Shown here: piece by piece, positions 1 to 7,498 of the stretch
Numbering within the stretch: the stretch's first letter is position 1
How the letters are laid out: each line of letters starts with the position of its first letter
Source: Candidatus Omnitrophota bacterium
GTDB lineage: Bacteria > Omnitrophota > Gorgyraeia > 2-02-FULL-51-18
NCBI GenBank assembly: GCA_022072175.1
Contig: JAJVIE010000022.1
Coordinates: 1 to 34,505, forward strand
Direction of reading: 5' to 3'
DNA: 34,505 nucleotides
Translations under genes and position numbers: made by a program
Notes under the pieces: generated by a model
Told to the model about the DNA's origin: nothing
Seen by the model: only the letters and a program-made list of their open reading frames with translations
Database searches by the model: none

Positions 1-2
1 TC

Positions 3-41
3 CTCGACGCTCTGAAACCACCTGAAACTCCATCCTCTTGA
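3..41 (+). CDS. Possible 3' end of an upstream gene (partial)
   Basis: Frame 3 is open from the left edge to a TGA at 39-41 and would encode the last 12 residues of a protein cut by the window edge (ending KPPETPSS). In this phage type the large terminase subunit or another packaging gene usually precedes the portal, but 12 residues do not allow identification. The other two forward frames stop earlier. The call rests only on the open frame and on the TCT repeat array and ribosome-binding site that begin just after the stop. Confidence 0.3.
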   Translation, partial: LDALKPPETPSS

Positions 42-43
42 TT

Positions 44-69
44 TCTCACGTACTCTAATGTACTCTGCG
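44..69 (+). promoter_or_regulatory. TCTRAY 10-bp repeat array, three units
   Basis: TCT triplets start at 44, 54 and 64, giving units TCTCACGTAC, TCTAATGTAC and TCTGCGCTCA. The last unit lies about 30 bases upstream of the ATG at 94. The array belongs to the family described in the findings; its function is unknown. A pair TCTGAAACCA/CCTGAAACTC at 11 and 21 also has a 10-bp spacing and may be a degenerate extension. Confidence 0.5.
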
Positions 70-93
70 CTCAGTTCATAGGAGGAACCAGCC

Positions 94-189
94 ATGGCAC
101 AAGTAATCACGCTCCTCTCGGCGGCGACCGGCACAGGCGCCGGTACTCCGGACGCCGAGGCGAAGGCGATGACGGTGGCGATAATCTAA
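94..189 (+). CDS. 31-aa orphan peptide, possible relic of a virion protein
   Basis: The frame ATG to TAA encodes 31 residues beginning MAQVITLLSAATGTGAGTP. It has a very good ribosome-binding site, AGGAGG at 80-85, eight bases before the ATG. The opening hydrophobic strand followed by an Ala/Gly/Thr-rich turn resembles the N-termini of small phage virion proteins, but here the frame ends after 31 codons. It is followed 17 bases later by the deacetylase-like spike gene. It may be a genuine short peptide, a leader coupling translation of the next gene, or the stump left when the spike module was inserted. The stop codon is part of a TAATCTAAT element at 183-191. No homologue can be named. Confidence 0.5.
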   Translation: MAQVITLLSAATGTGAGTPDAEAKAMTVAII

Positions 190-206
190 TTCCAGACGGA
201 GCGACT

Positions 207-1685
207 ATGGCCCTTGACTTGAAGATCGGCGCGGCGGAACTAAGTCTCTCAGTCGCGAACGGCGTAGAACGTATTAGCGGCGACAATAATGAAGAGCTGA
301 CGGTCGCGACAGTCAAAGTTGATCCCGTCACCGGGGGGATTGGAAAAATCAATGCGTCTGGTCGGGATGCGCTGCTGGACCGCGGCGTCGAACAATGGGC
401 GGATGTCGGCGGCACCATCATGGTTGATTGGGCCGATTCGACAATCGGCTCACCAACTTCAGGCTGGACGGTCGAGAAAGACACCGGGAAGACCTACGCA
501 GGAAAGACATCGCTCAAGATCACCGCAACCGCCGGTGCTGCGGACACACTGACTTGCAACATTACAATTCCTGCAACTTTCTTCGGTGGCGCAAAGAGAA
601 TTTGTTTTGCTGTCGACCCCGGCGATTCGTACATTTCCGGGGATAGCACAAATCCCGTGCAGCTATGGCTGAATTACTCGGCGTCAACCACTCATCGGGT
701 GCTTATGTATGTCGCCGGATCACACGCGACTGGCGAGTGGTTTGATTCGGGGGCGGCGTTCGATCAGGACGCAACGGGCACGGGTCACATTGCCGGAACG
801 GCTCAATGGGCAAAGGTCGCTTCCGAAGAAGTGACCGTAATTCGCCTAGTCATGACGAAGCGTGCTGGTCAGGCAATCGCTATCCCTGCATATGTCGGGC
901 CTGTCTTTACCGACCCGATTCGTTCGCAGAAGGCGACGCTTTCGATCTTCATGGACGGGAACTATTCAGGGCAGTGGAAGTACGCTCGCCAAATCCTTCA
1001 GGCATATGGTCTACGTGCATCGCTCGCAACGGTGTTCCCGTGGTTGACCGGGCCTGTTGTCGGGACGATGACCGAGGCGCAGTTGCTCAAGATGTACGCC
1101 CTTGGGCATGAAATCATTTGTCACACCGGCACCGCCGGAGATTTCGGGTGGGACAACACGACCAAGTACCCGAACGGCAACGAGTATGCGCTGGTCAAGG
1201 CAGACATAGAGGCCGCGTGGACGTGGATGGATTCGCGCAATGCAAACCGTGGAAAGGGATACGCAGTCGTCGGTTTCACAAACGGACTTGTGAATACGCA
1301 GACATACACGCGGCGGCAGAACATTAGCAATGCCGTGCGTGACGCTGGTGTTTTCGCTTGTCGCCAGCTTGGCGGGTACGTTGGATCGTATTACGGGAAT
1401 GGCGGAGAGCAGCAGACCGTTGTCACGGTGAGCCGCATGGCAGGCTCAGGCGACGCTACGGCAACACTAACCGGCATCGTTGACCAGATTATTGCTCGCG
1501 GAGGATGGAGCGGGCTGACATTCCACGACATCGTTTTGTCTGGCGCAACGGGGAACAAATACAACGTCGCTGATTTTGAAACCGTCATAGATTACATTGC
1601 CGGGAAAGTCGCTGCCGGGTCGCTTCGCGTGTTGCCGTTCTCGGAGGCAATGCAGATGATGTCGATAGTTCCGGCTCCCCAGTAA
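207..1685 (+). CDS. Tail-spike-like protein with NodB/polysaccharide deacetylase-like C-terminal domain
   Basis: This 492-aa protein is probably a virion surface enzyme that modifies host polysaccharide. Residues 1-235 are beta-rich and Thr/Gly/Ala-rich, and look like a spike or fibre shaft with a carbohydrate-binding-type segment around 75-230. Residues 241-485 follow the NodB plan. The 'T(F/L)DDG' strand appears as LSIFMDG (Asp250); the second motif appears as GHEIICHTG (His306, Thr307); a late strand LTFHD (His440, Asp441) matches the usual 'LLHD'. The second histidine of the HxxxH zinc motif is not evident, so activity is uncertain or metal binding is altered. The ATG at 207 has ACGGAG upstream. 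The base composition is visibly more A/T-rich than the portal gene next door. A spike gene just before the portal is an unusual place, which suggests acquisition as a cassette. Confidence 0.7.
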   Translation: MALDLKIGAAELSLSVANGVERISGDNNEELTVATVKVDPVTGGIGKINASGRDALLDRGVEQWADVGGTIMVDWADSTIGSPTSGWTVEKDTGKTYAGKTSLKITATAGAADTLTCNITIPATFFGGAKRICFAVDPGDSYISGDSTNPVQLWLNYSASTTHRVLMYVAGSHATGEWFDSGAAFDQDATGTGHIAGTAQWAKVASEEVTVIRLVMTKRAGQAIAIPAYVGPVFTDPIRSQKATLSIFMDGNYSGQWKYARQILQAYGLRASLATVFPWLTGPVVGTMTEAQLLKMYALGHEIICHTGTAGDFGWDNTTKYPNGNEYALVKADIEAAWTWMDSRNANRGKGYAVVGFTNGLVNTQTYTRRQNISNAVRDAGVFACRQLGGYVGSYYGNGGEQQTVVTVSRMAGSGDATATLTGIVDQIIARGGWSGLTFHDIVLSGATGNKYNVADFETVIDYIAGKVAAGSLRVLPFSEAMQMMSIVPAPQ

Positions 1686-1723
1686 TCTAATCCCCTCTGC
1701 ACGAAGATCTAAATTCATCTATC
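1686..1723 (+). promoter_or_regulatory. TCTRAY repeat array, four units (10-12-10 spacing)
   Basis: TCT starts at 1686, 1696, 1708 and 1718 in the gap between the spike stop codon (1683-1685) and the portal ATG at 1735. The pair-to-pair spacing is 10, 12 and 10. The portal has only a weak ribosome-binding site, so the array fills what would be its leader. Confidence 0.55.
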
Positions 1724-1734
1724 GGAACCGCGCC

Positions 1735-3885
1735 ATGCCCGTTAATGATTCTGTCGCCGTAGAGCAGTACATGCGCTTCCGCTATATGGCGGAGCGCGGC
1801 CATCTCGAATTCCTTCAGAAAGCCGACAAGTGCGACAACTTCTTCCTCGGCATGCAGTGGGAGGAAGCGGATCTGAACGCGCTGAAACTCGCGCGCCGTC
1901 CGGCGATGACGATCAACAAGATCATCTCCACCATCTCTACCATCCAGGGCGAGCAGATCTACAACCGCAACGAGGTGCTGTTCCGCCCGCGCAAGAATGC
2001 GAAGACCGACACGGCCGAGGCGCTGACCAAGGTCTGGATGCAGATCGCGCAGAACAACCAGTTGCCGTGGGTGCGCTCCGACGTGTTCGCCAGCGGTATC
2101 ATCCGTTCGCGCGGCTTCTACGACGTGCGCCTTGGTTTCGACGACGCCATGCGCGGCGAGGTGCATATCACCCAGCTCAACAGCAAGAACGTCGTGGTGG
2201 ACCCTGACGCGGAGGAGTACGACCCCGACAGCTGGGCCGATGTGATCGCCTCGAAGTGGCTGACGCCGCAGGACATCGCGATCCTGTACTCCGAGGATGA
2301 CGCCGAGTATCTGTCCATGAAGGATGGCAGCGCGTACCTCTACGGCTACGACTCGATCGAGCGCGTGCGTGACCGCTTCGCCGGCACCGGCCTCACGCGC
2401 CCCTTCTACGGACTCACCGACGAGGACCGCGTGCGCAGGAACGTGCGCGTGCTCGATCGTCAGTACAGGCGCCTCGACAAGCGGAACCACTTCGTCGACG
2501 TGGTGACGGGCGACGCGCGTCCCGTGCCGGAGGGATGGGACCGGAACAAGATCGCGGCGGTGCTGGAGAAGGCGGGCGGGCAGCTCAACGTCATCAAGAA
2601 GCTGGTGAAGCGCATCCGCTGGTGCGTCACGGCGGACGACGTGGTGCTGCATGATGACTGGAGCCCGTACAAGCACTTCACCGTCGTCGGCTACTTCCCG
2701 CAGTTCCTGCACGGCAAGACGACCGGGATCGTCGAACATCTGCTCGGACCGCAGGAGATCCTGAACAAGGTGTCCAGCCAGGAGCTGCACATCATCAACA
2801 CCACGGCGAACAGCGGCTGGAAGCTCAAGAAGGGCTCGCTCGCGAACATGAGCATCGAGGAGCTGGAGCAGTGGGGCGCGAAGACCGGCCTGGTGCTGGA
2901 GCTGGACGATGTGGCGCATGCCGAGAAGATCCAGCCGAACCAGACGCCCACCGGCCTCGACCGCATCAGCTACAAGGCTGAGGAGCACATCAAGACGATC
3001 AGCAACGTCTCCGACAGCATGCAGGGCTTCGATCGCGAGGACGTGGCGGCGAAGGCCATCGCCTACAAGCAGCAGCGCGGCTCGGTGAACATGACGAAGG
3101 TGCTGGACAACCTGGAGCGCACCGACTACATCCTGGCGCGGAACGTGCTGGACCTCGTGCAGGAGTTCTACACCGAGGAGCGGCTGATCAACATCACGCG
3201 CGACGATGTGATGCGCGAGCCGGAAGAGATCGTTGTCAACCAGTTGACGGCGGAAGGCGAGATCGTCAACGACTTGACGCTCGGCGAGTACGGCATCGTC
3301 GTCATCAGCACGCCGTACCGCGCCTCGATGGAGGACAGCCAGTTTGAGCAGGCGCGCGCGCTGCGCGAGCTGGGCATACCGATACCCGACAGCGTGCTCA
3401 TCGAGAACAGCCGCCTCATGCGCCGTTCGGAGATCGTCAAGCAGATGACGGCGGACAAGGAATCGCCGGAGGCGCAGCAGCAGGCCGAGCTGGCGCTTCG
3501 CGCTCAATCGGCCGAGGTCGGCAAGGCGGAGGCCGAGGTTGGCAAGACGCAGGCGGACACGGAGCTGCAGCGCGCTCGCGCCCTGAAGGAGGCGCAGGAG
3601 GCGCAGGGTGGCGACGGTGCCGAGATGGAGAAGCTGCGCATCGAGGAAGAAGCGGCGCTGCGCGAGCACGAGCTGGAGCGCTGGAAGATGGAGCAGGAGT
3701 TCGCCCTGAAGCGCGAAGCCATGCAGCAGGAGATAGCGCTCAAGCGCGAGCAGCACGCGCAGGAGCTGGATATTCGCCGCCAGGAGGCGGAGCAGGAAGC
3801 ACAGCTGCGTCGCGAGGACCGCTTGGCCCAGCGCGCGCAGCAGCTGCGTGAGTCGGGCACGTCCACCCCGGCACAACAAGCGTAA
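1735..3885 (+). CDS. Portal protein (P22-like)
   Basis: This 716-aa protein forms the dodecameric ring at the capsid vertex through which DNA is packaged and ejected. The N-terminal two thirds (about 1-560) follow the P22-type portal family: an early helical segment with NFFLGMQW, then RPAMTINKI and a long alpha/beta wing-and-stem region. Residues about 580-705 are an uninterrupted charged helix rich in Glu, Gln, Arg and Ala (for example EAEVGKTQAD, LKREQHAQEL), as expected for the extended C-terminal barrel found in P22 and some relatives. It lies directly upstream of the scaffold with a 9-base gap. The ATG at 1735 has only a weak CGGA upstream; I chose it because the frame and family N-terminus agree. 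A terminase gene is not in the window and would be expected to the left. Confidence 0.9.
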   Translation: MPVNDSVAVEQYMRFRYMAERGHLEFLQKADKCDNFFLGMQWEEADLNALKLARRPAMTINKIISTISTIQGEQIYNRNEVLFRPRKNAKTDTAEALTKVWMQIAQNNQLPWVRSDVFASGIIRSRGFYDVRLGFDDAMRGEVHITQLNSKNVVVDPDAEEYDPDSWADVIASKWLTPQDIAILYSEDDAEYLSMKDGSAYLYGYDSIERVRDRFAGTGLTRPFYGLTDEDRVRRNVRVLDRQYRRLDKRNHFVDVVTGDARPVPEGWDRNKIAAVLEKAGGQLNVIKKLVKRIRWCVTADDVVLHDDWSPYKHFTVVGYFPQFLHGKTTGIVEHLLGPQEILNKVSSQELHIINTTANSGWKLKKGSLANMSIEELEQWGAKTGLVLELDDVAHAEKIQPNQTPTGLDRISYKAEEHIKTISNVSDSMQGFDREDVAAKAIAYKQQRGSVNMTKVLDNLERTDYILARNVLDLVQEFYTEERLINITRDDVMREPEEIVVNQLTAEGEIVNDLTLGEYGIVVISTPYRASMEDSQFEQARALRELGIPIPDSVLIENSRLMRRSEIVKQMTADKESPEAQQQAELALRAQSAEVGKAEAEVGKTQADTELQRARALKEAQEAQGGDGAEMEKLRIEEEAALREHELERWKMEQEFALKREAMQQEIALKREQHAQELDIRRQEAEQEAQLRREDRLAQRAQQLRESGTSTPAQQA

Positions 3886-3894
3886 GGAGACTGT

Positions 3895-4875
3895 ATGGCC
3901 GCAAACGAAGACCGCGGAGATAATCTGACGGCATCTAACGAAGACGAAGCGAAGATTGCAGCAGACAAGGCGGCAGCGGACGCAGCAGCTGCCGCCGAGA
4001 AAGAAGCGGCGGACAAGGCGGCAGCGGACAAGGCGGCAGCGGAAGCCGCCGAGAAAGAAGCGGCCGAGAAAGAAGCCGCCGCGAAAGCAGCGGCGACCGA
4101 CGAAGAGAAGGCGCGCGATGAGAAAGGGCGCTTCATCCCCGTCAGCCGCCACAAGGACGTGCTGGAGAAGGAGCGCGAGCGGGCCGACCTCGCCGAGCGC
4201 AAGCTCGCCGAGCTGAGTGTTCAGCTCAAGGAAGTCGACCGCAACGCAGACGTTGAGAAGCTTGAGACGGAGATCACCGAGCTGGAGAAGGCGCACGCGA
4301 AGGCGCTGCTCGACGGCGACGCGGACAAGGCGGCGGAGCACATGCGCGCCATCCGCCTCAAGGAGCGCACGATCGCGATCCAGGAGTCCGACCGGCTATC
4401 GAACCGCGCCAAGGACCAGGCACGCGAAGAGGTGCGCCTGGACATGGCGATCGAGCGCCTGGAGGCGGCGTACCCGCAGCTCAACGAGAAGAGCGACGAG
4501 TTCGACCAGACGCTCACCGAGATGGTGCTCTCCTCGCAGCGCACGTACATCGAGCGTGACCGCATGGCTCCGGCTGATGCGCTGGTGAAGGCGGCATCCA
4601 CGGTGATGGAGAAGTTCAAGACGGCGCTGCCGGCTGCTGCGGCCGACGAGAAGGGCCTGCAGGCGGCGAAGGACGCGGCGAAGGAGCGCACCGAGGCTCA
4701 GGTGAAGGCGAACCTGGACGCCGCAGCGAAGACGCCTGCGGCGCTGAAAGACGCAGGCAAGGACTCCGACAAGGGCGGCATGACCGAGAAGGTCGACGTG
4801 AAGAAGCTCACCGACGAGGAGTTCCGCGCGCTGCCCGACGCGACGAAGGCCCGGCTCAGAGGGGATATGCTGTGA
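3895..4875 (+). CDS. Scaffolding protein (putative)
   Basis: This 326-aa, very charged, nearly all-helical protein lies between portal and capsid genes, the usual place of the scaffold that guides procapsid assembly. Residues about 20-65 are low-complexity Ala/Lys/Glu/Asp repeats (AADKAAAD, EKEAAEKEAA), 90-200 are predicted coiled coil, and the last 20 residues form a short basic-ended helix (LPDATKARLRGDML) that could bind the capsid protein. No enzyme motif is seen. AAGGAG lies seven bases before the ATG. The gene overlaps the next start by four bases (GTGA). A two-unit TCTRAY array sits inside codons 10-15. The function is inferred from position and composition, not from a specific motif. 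Confidence 0.8.
   Translation: MAANEDRGDNLTASNEDEAKIAADKAAADAAAAAEKEAADKAAADKAAAEAAEKEAAEKEAAAKAAATDEEKARDEKGRFIPVSRHKDVLEKERERADLAERKLAELSVQLKEVDRNADVEKLETEITELEKAHAKALLDGDADKAAEHMRAIRLKERTIAIQESDRLSNRAKDQAREEVRLDMAIERLEAAYPQLNEKSDEFDQTLTEMVLSSQRTYIERDRMAPADALVKAASTVMEKFKTALPAAAADEKGLQAAKDAAKERTEAQVKANLDAAAKTPAALKDAGKDSDKGGMTEKVDVKKLTDEEFRALPDATKARLRGDML
3924..3939 (+). promoter_or_regulatory. TCTRAY repeat pair inside the scaffold 5' end
   Basis: TCTGACGGCA at 3924 and TCTAAC at 3934, preceded by TAA, give the same TAATCTGAC form as other sites. The pair lies within coding sequence, so part of it is constrained by the protein; the 10-bp period is out of phase with codons. Confidence 0.4.
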
Positions 4876-5297
4876 CCGCCGACGTTCATTCGATCGATTT
4901 CAACGCCGCCCATCGCTCGGCGATCTACCATCTGACGGAAGTCGGCATCGCCCGGATCTGCCACGAGGTGAACCGGGCGTACTGCGAGTCGCTGGGCGAC
5001 CACTCCCAGCCGCCCTGGGAGGAGGCGCCGGAGTGGCAGCGCGACTCCGCTGTCGAGGGCGTGCGGGCGCATCTGGAGCAGCCGCGCTCCCCGGCGAAGA
5101 GCCACGAGCTGTGGCTGAAGCTGAAACAGGCGGACGGCTGGCGCTGGGGGCTGAAGAAGGACGCCTCGAAGAAGACGCACCCGTGCATGGTGCCATTCGA
5201 CCAGCTGCCGCAGACCCAGCGGGCGAAGGACTACCTGTTCGCCGCCGTGGTCGCTTGCTTCAGGGCGGCACGGCCGGACAAGGGTGTTGATTTCTAA
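4872..5297 (+). CDS. RyR-domain-containing protein
   Basis: This 141-aa protein carries one ryanodine-receptor-type (RyR) domain, about residues 22-130. Supporting features are a conserved 'ICHEVNRAYCESLGD' helix, PPWEEAPEWQR (Trp49, Trp55), SHELWLKLK (Trp81), GWRWG, and the strand THPCMVPFDQLP at 102-113 followed by a helix. In phages, single RyR domains occur as small stand-alone proteins near head genes; their ligand is unknown and they have been proposed to bind nucleotides or modified ligands. The gene starts at a GTG overlapping the scaffold stop (GTGA), which implies translational coupling, with GAGGGG upstream. It is placed between scaffold and capsid. The stop codon TAA is part of the three-unit TCTRAY array. 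Confidence 0.85.
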   Translation: MTADVHSIDFNAAHRSAIYHLTEVGIARICHEVNRAYCESLGDHSQPPWEEAPEWQRDSAVEGVRAHLEQPRSPAKSHELWLKLKQADGWRWGLKKDASKKTHPCMVPFDQLPQTQRAKDYLFAAVVACFRAARPDKGVDF

Positions 5298-5318
5298 CGA
5301 AGTCTGATGTAATCTGGC
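5293..5318 (+). promoter_or_regulatory. TCTRAY repeat array, three units
   Basis: Perfect 10-bp phasing: TCTAACGAAG at 5293, TCTGATGTAA at 5303, TCTGGC at 5313. It starts in the last codons of the RyR gene and opens the long leader of the major capsid gene. TGATGTAAT at 5305-5313 resembles an extended -10 promoter element (TGnTATAAT), so this could contain a promoter for the capsid gene. Confidence 0.55.
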
Positions 5319-5468
5319 TGCAAGTAGTACCTGCGTAGGGCGCGACGACACAGCGCCCGGAGCGACCTCCGTAACGGTCGGACAAACGCGCGAGCCGCAG
5401 CGACACCGTGGCCTGTGATCTGACGCAGTACGTCAGAGAAGTTTTCGTTCGACTTTTACGGAGGCTCT
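5298..5468 (+). other. Structured leader of the major capsid gene (171 bp, no gene)
   Basis: This is the longest gap in the window. After the TCTRAY array it holds three inverted repeats: GGGCGC 5338-5343 with GCGCCC 5353-5358 (9-base loop); CGACC 5363-5367 with GGTCG 5376-5380; and TCTGACG 5419-5425 with CGTCAGA 5431-5437 (5-base loop). None is followed by a good T-run, so they are more likely mRNA-stabilising or regulatory stems than terminators. The ribosome-binding site ACGGAGG follows at the end of the leader. Confidence 0.6.
5419..5437. repeat. Perfect inverted repeat built from the TCTGAC motif
   Basis: TCTGACG - CAGTA - CGTCAGA is a perfect 7-bp palindrome arm pair 32 bases before the capsid start codon. 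Its left arm is the same word used in the tandem arrays, preceded by GTGA as at 25775-25778. It could be an operator for a dimeric protein or an RNA hairpin. Confidence 0.5.
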
Positions 5469-6596
5469 ATGAGCACAACGAACTTTGCACTGCTCACGAA
5501 CGAGCAGAAGACCGTCTGGTCCCGCGATCTGTGGGAGCAGGCACGCAACCTCAGCTTCATCGGCAAGTTTCTCGGCAGCGACTCGAATTCCCTGATTCAG
5601 CGCATCACCGAGCTGAAGCAGACCGAGAAGGGCGCCCGCGCGGTGATTACCCTGGTGCACGACATGGAAGGCGACGGCGTTGCCGGCGACCGCACCCTGG
5701 AAGGCAACGAGGAGTCGATGCGCTCCAGCGACCTGGTGATCCGCGTCGATCAGCTGCGCAACGCGAACCGCAACGAAGGCAAGATGGCCGAGCAGAAATC
5801 GGTCGTTAACTTCCGCAGCCAGAGCCGCGACAAGCTGGCTTACTGGCTCTCCGATCGGATCGACCAGCTGGCGTTCCTCTCGCTTGCCGGCGTGTCATAC
5901 GCCAACAAGAACTCCGGCGGCACCCGTACCGGCTCCGATCTGACGAACCTGGAGTTTGCCGCCGATGTGGCGGCGCCCAGCGCCAAGCGCTACGGTCAGT
6001 GGGACGAGGGCACCAAGAGCATCCTGTGGGGCACCGGCACCGGTAGCATCGTCGCTGGCGCGGTCGGCACTGGCGACTACCCCTGCTGGGAGATGCTGGT
6101 TCAGGCCAAGGCGTACGCCAAGGATCACTACATCCGCGGCGTGCGTGAGAAGGGCGGCGAGGAGACCTACCACGTCTTCTTCAGCCCGCAGGCCATGGCC
6201 CGTCTGAAGCTGGACCCGACGTTCATGCAGAACGTCCGCCATGCGCAGACCCGCGACAGCTCGAACCCGCTGTTCTCCGGTTCTACCATCAAGATCGACG
6301 GCCTCTATCTGCACGAGTTCCGCCACGTCTACAACACCCGCACCGCCGCGAGCGGTTCGAAGTGGGGTGCCGGCGGTGCGATCGACGGGTGCCAGGTGCT
6401 GTTCTGCGGCGCCCAGGCCCTGGGCTTCGCTGACCTGGGCGAGCCGGAGTGGAACGAGAAAGAGTTCGACTACGGCAACCAGCAGGGCATCGAGACCGGG
6501 AAGATCCTCGGCTTCCGCAAGCCGCAGTTCTACACCCAGTACAGCGGCGGTACGACCGAAGACTTCGGCGTGCTGTCCCTCTACACCGCTCAGTAA
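5469..6596 (+). CDS. Major capsid protein, N4-gp56 family
   Basis: This 375-aa protein forms the icosahedral shell. The whole length fits the N4-gp56 capsid family (HK97-like fold): an N-terminal helix with WSRDLWEQARNLSF, the segment HDMEGDGVAGDRTLEG followed by LVIRVDQLRNANRNEG, then KLAYWLSDRIDQLAFLSLAG, and a C-terminal region with FSPQAMARLKLDP and VLFCGAQALGFA. The length is usual for the family. ACGGAGG lies seven bases before the ATG. It has its own structured leader, consistent with the high expression a capsid protein needs, and is followed 12 bases later by a small capsid-associated gene and then a terminator. Confidence 0.93.
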   Translation: MSTTNFALLTNEQKTVWSRDLWEQARNLSFIGKFLGSDSNSLIQRITELKQTEKGARAVITLVHDMEGDGVAGDRTLEGNEESMRSSDLVIRVDQLRNANRNEGKMAEQKSVVNFRSQSRDKLAYWLSDRIDQLAFLSLAGVSYANKNSGGTRTGSDLTNLEFAADVAAPSAKRYGQWDEGTKSILWGTGTGSIVAGAVGTGDYPCWEMLVQAKAYAKDHYIRGVREKGGEETYHVFFSPQAMARLKLDPTFMQNVRHAQTRDSSNPLFSGSTIKIDGLYLHEFRHVYNTRTAASGSKWGAGGAIDGCQVLFCGAQALGFADLGEPEWNEKEFDYGNQQGIETGKILGFRKPQFYTQYSGGTTEDFGVLSLYTAQ

Positions 6597-6608
6597 GGAG
6601 AACGAGCC

Positions 6609-7049
6609 ATGGCACTTCTGAAAGCTACTCGCAACGCGCAATGGCCGCTGATGGCGGAGTTCACGTTCAACTTCGACGACACGATGGTCGACATCAACGG
6701 GGTCACGAAGGACTTCAAGACCTTCGGCGGCAACCCGGTCGTCGACGCCATCAACCTGCCGGCCAACGCCAACGTCATCGGCGGCGAGCTGGTCGTGGAG
6801 ACGCCCTACGCCAGCACCACGGTCGCCACCGTCTCGGTCGGCGACTCGGCCTCGGCCACTCGGTACGGCTCCGCTATCAACCTCATGTCAGCGGCCCGTA
6901 CGGCGCTGACCTTGACGGGTTTCCGCGGAGCTGGCGAGAACCTGCGCCTGACCTTCAACCTGACGGTGGCGAACGCCACTGCGGGCAAGGCCACCGTTCG
7001 TGTCCTGTACACGATCCAGGGGCGCAGTAACGAAGTTCAGACCAACTAA
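6609..7049 (+). CDS. Capsid-associated (decoration-like) protein
   Basis: This 146-aa, beta-rich, neutral protein is encoded directly after the capsid protein. It begins MALLKATRNAQWPLMAEF, then FNFDDTMVDINGV, alternating Val/Thr strands, and ends with LYTIQGRSNEVQTN. There are no cysteines and no enzyme motif. Position, size and the strong AAGGAG site suggest a protein needed in large copy number, such as a capsid cement or decoration protein, and the pair capsid plus this protein ends at a terminator. It could also be a head-completion protein. I do not recognise a named family. Confidence 0.7.
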   Translation: MALLKATRNAQWPLMAEFTFNFDDTMVDINGVTKDFKTFGGNPVVDAINLPANANVIGGELVVETPYASTTVATVSVGDSASATRYGSAINLMSAARTALTLTGFRGAGENLRLTFNLTVANATAGKATVRVLYTIQGRSNEVQTN

Positions 7050-7060
7050 GGTCTGACCTG

Positions 7061-7088
7061 GAAGCGGCCCTCCGGGGCCGCTTCTTCC
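7061..7088 (+). terminator. Strong hairpin terminator after the capsid pair
   Basis: GAAGCGGCCC (7061-7070) pairs perfectly with GGGCCGCTTC (7075-7084) around a TCCG tetraloop, giving a 10-bp GC-rich stem followed by TTCC. The T-tract is short and interrupted, so it may be partial, allowing read-through to the adaptor and lysis genes. Confidence 0.8.
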
Positions 7089-7113
7089 ATCCACTATCTT
7101 CAAAGGAGGTTTT

Positions 7114-7497
7114 GTGCCTGAATACGTGCTGAACAGGGACTACGCCCTGCGTTCCACCCGTGGTCACATGCTGAACTTCGTCAAGGGTCAGCCGACGTGG
7201 GTTCCGCCGGAAGTGGTCAAGGAAGCCATCGCTATCGGCGCCGAACCGGTCGACGGTGAGCGGCCCGACGTGCTGCCGCCTGAAGTGGTCGTCGCGGAGG
7301 CGCCGAGCGGCCAGGAGCGCGAGGATCTGATCGTCGAGGCGATCCGCGAGGTCGTGACCGAGAACGACTCGAAGAACTTCACGGCGGCCGGCGAGCCGCA
7401 CGTCAAGGTGCTGGAGAAGATCCTGGGCTTCGACATCGATGCCGGTGAGCGCCTGGCTGCCTGGCGCCGCTTCAAGGCCGAGGAAGCGGGAGCCTGA
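7114..7497 (+). CDS. Small conserved head-region protein, function unknown
   Basis: This 127-aa acidic protein starts at a GTG with a near-perfect ribosome-binding site, AAAGGAGG at 7102-7109. It has an N-terminal beta segment (YVLNRDYALRSTRGHMLNF), then WVPPEVVKEAIAIGA, a linker rich in Pro and Glu, and a helical end (EDLIVEAIREVV, LEKILGFDIDAGERLAAWRRF). The second half looks like a helix-turn-helix-sized helical bundle, but I see no clear DNA-binding motif. Position between capsid and adaptor suggests a head-completion or packaging-related role. It is the first gene after the terminator, and its stop is two bases from the adaptor GTG. Confidence 0.75.
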   Translation: MPEYVLNRDYALRSTRGHMLNFVKGQPTWVPPEVVKEAIAIGAEPVDGERPDVLPPEVVVAEAPSGQEREDLIVEAIREVVTENDSKNFTAAGEPHVKVLEKILGFDIDAGERLAAWRRFKAEEAGA

Positions 7498-7498
7498 T

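Noticed and set aside
1687-4341. Very long open frame on the minus strand opposite the portal and scaffold genes
   Set aside because: It mirrors the codon bias of the GC-rich genes on the plus strand, has Leu/Arg/Val low-complexity composition, and overlaps two well-supported genes. Similar antisense frames occur at 10400-11644, 12926-15040 and 30654-32408.
4924-4940. TCTACCATCTGACGG as another TCTRAY array
   Set aside because: The spacing is 7 bp, not 10, and it lies in conserved coding sequence of the RyR protein. Single TCTGAC or TCTAAG words at 7052, 7621 and 8169 were also left out because isolated matches are expected by chance.
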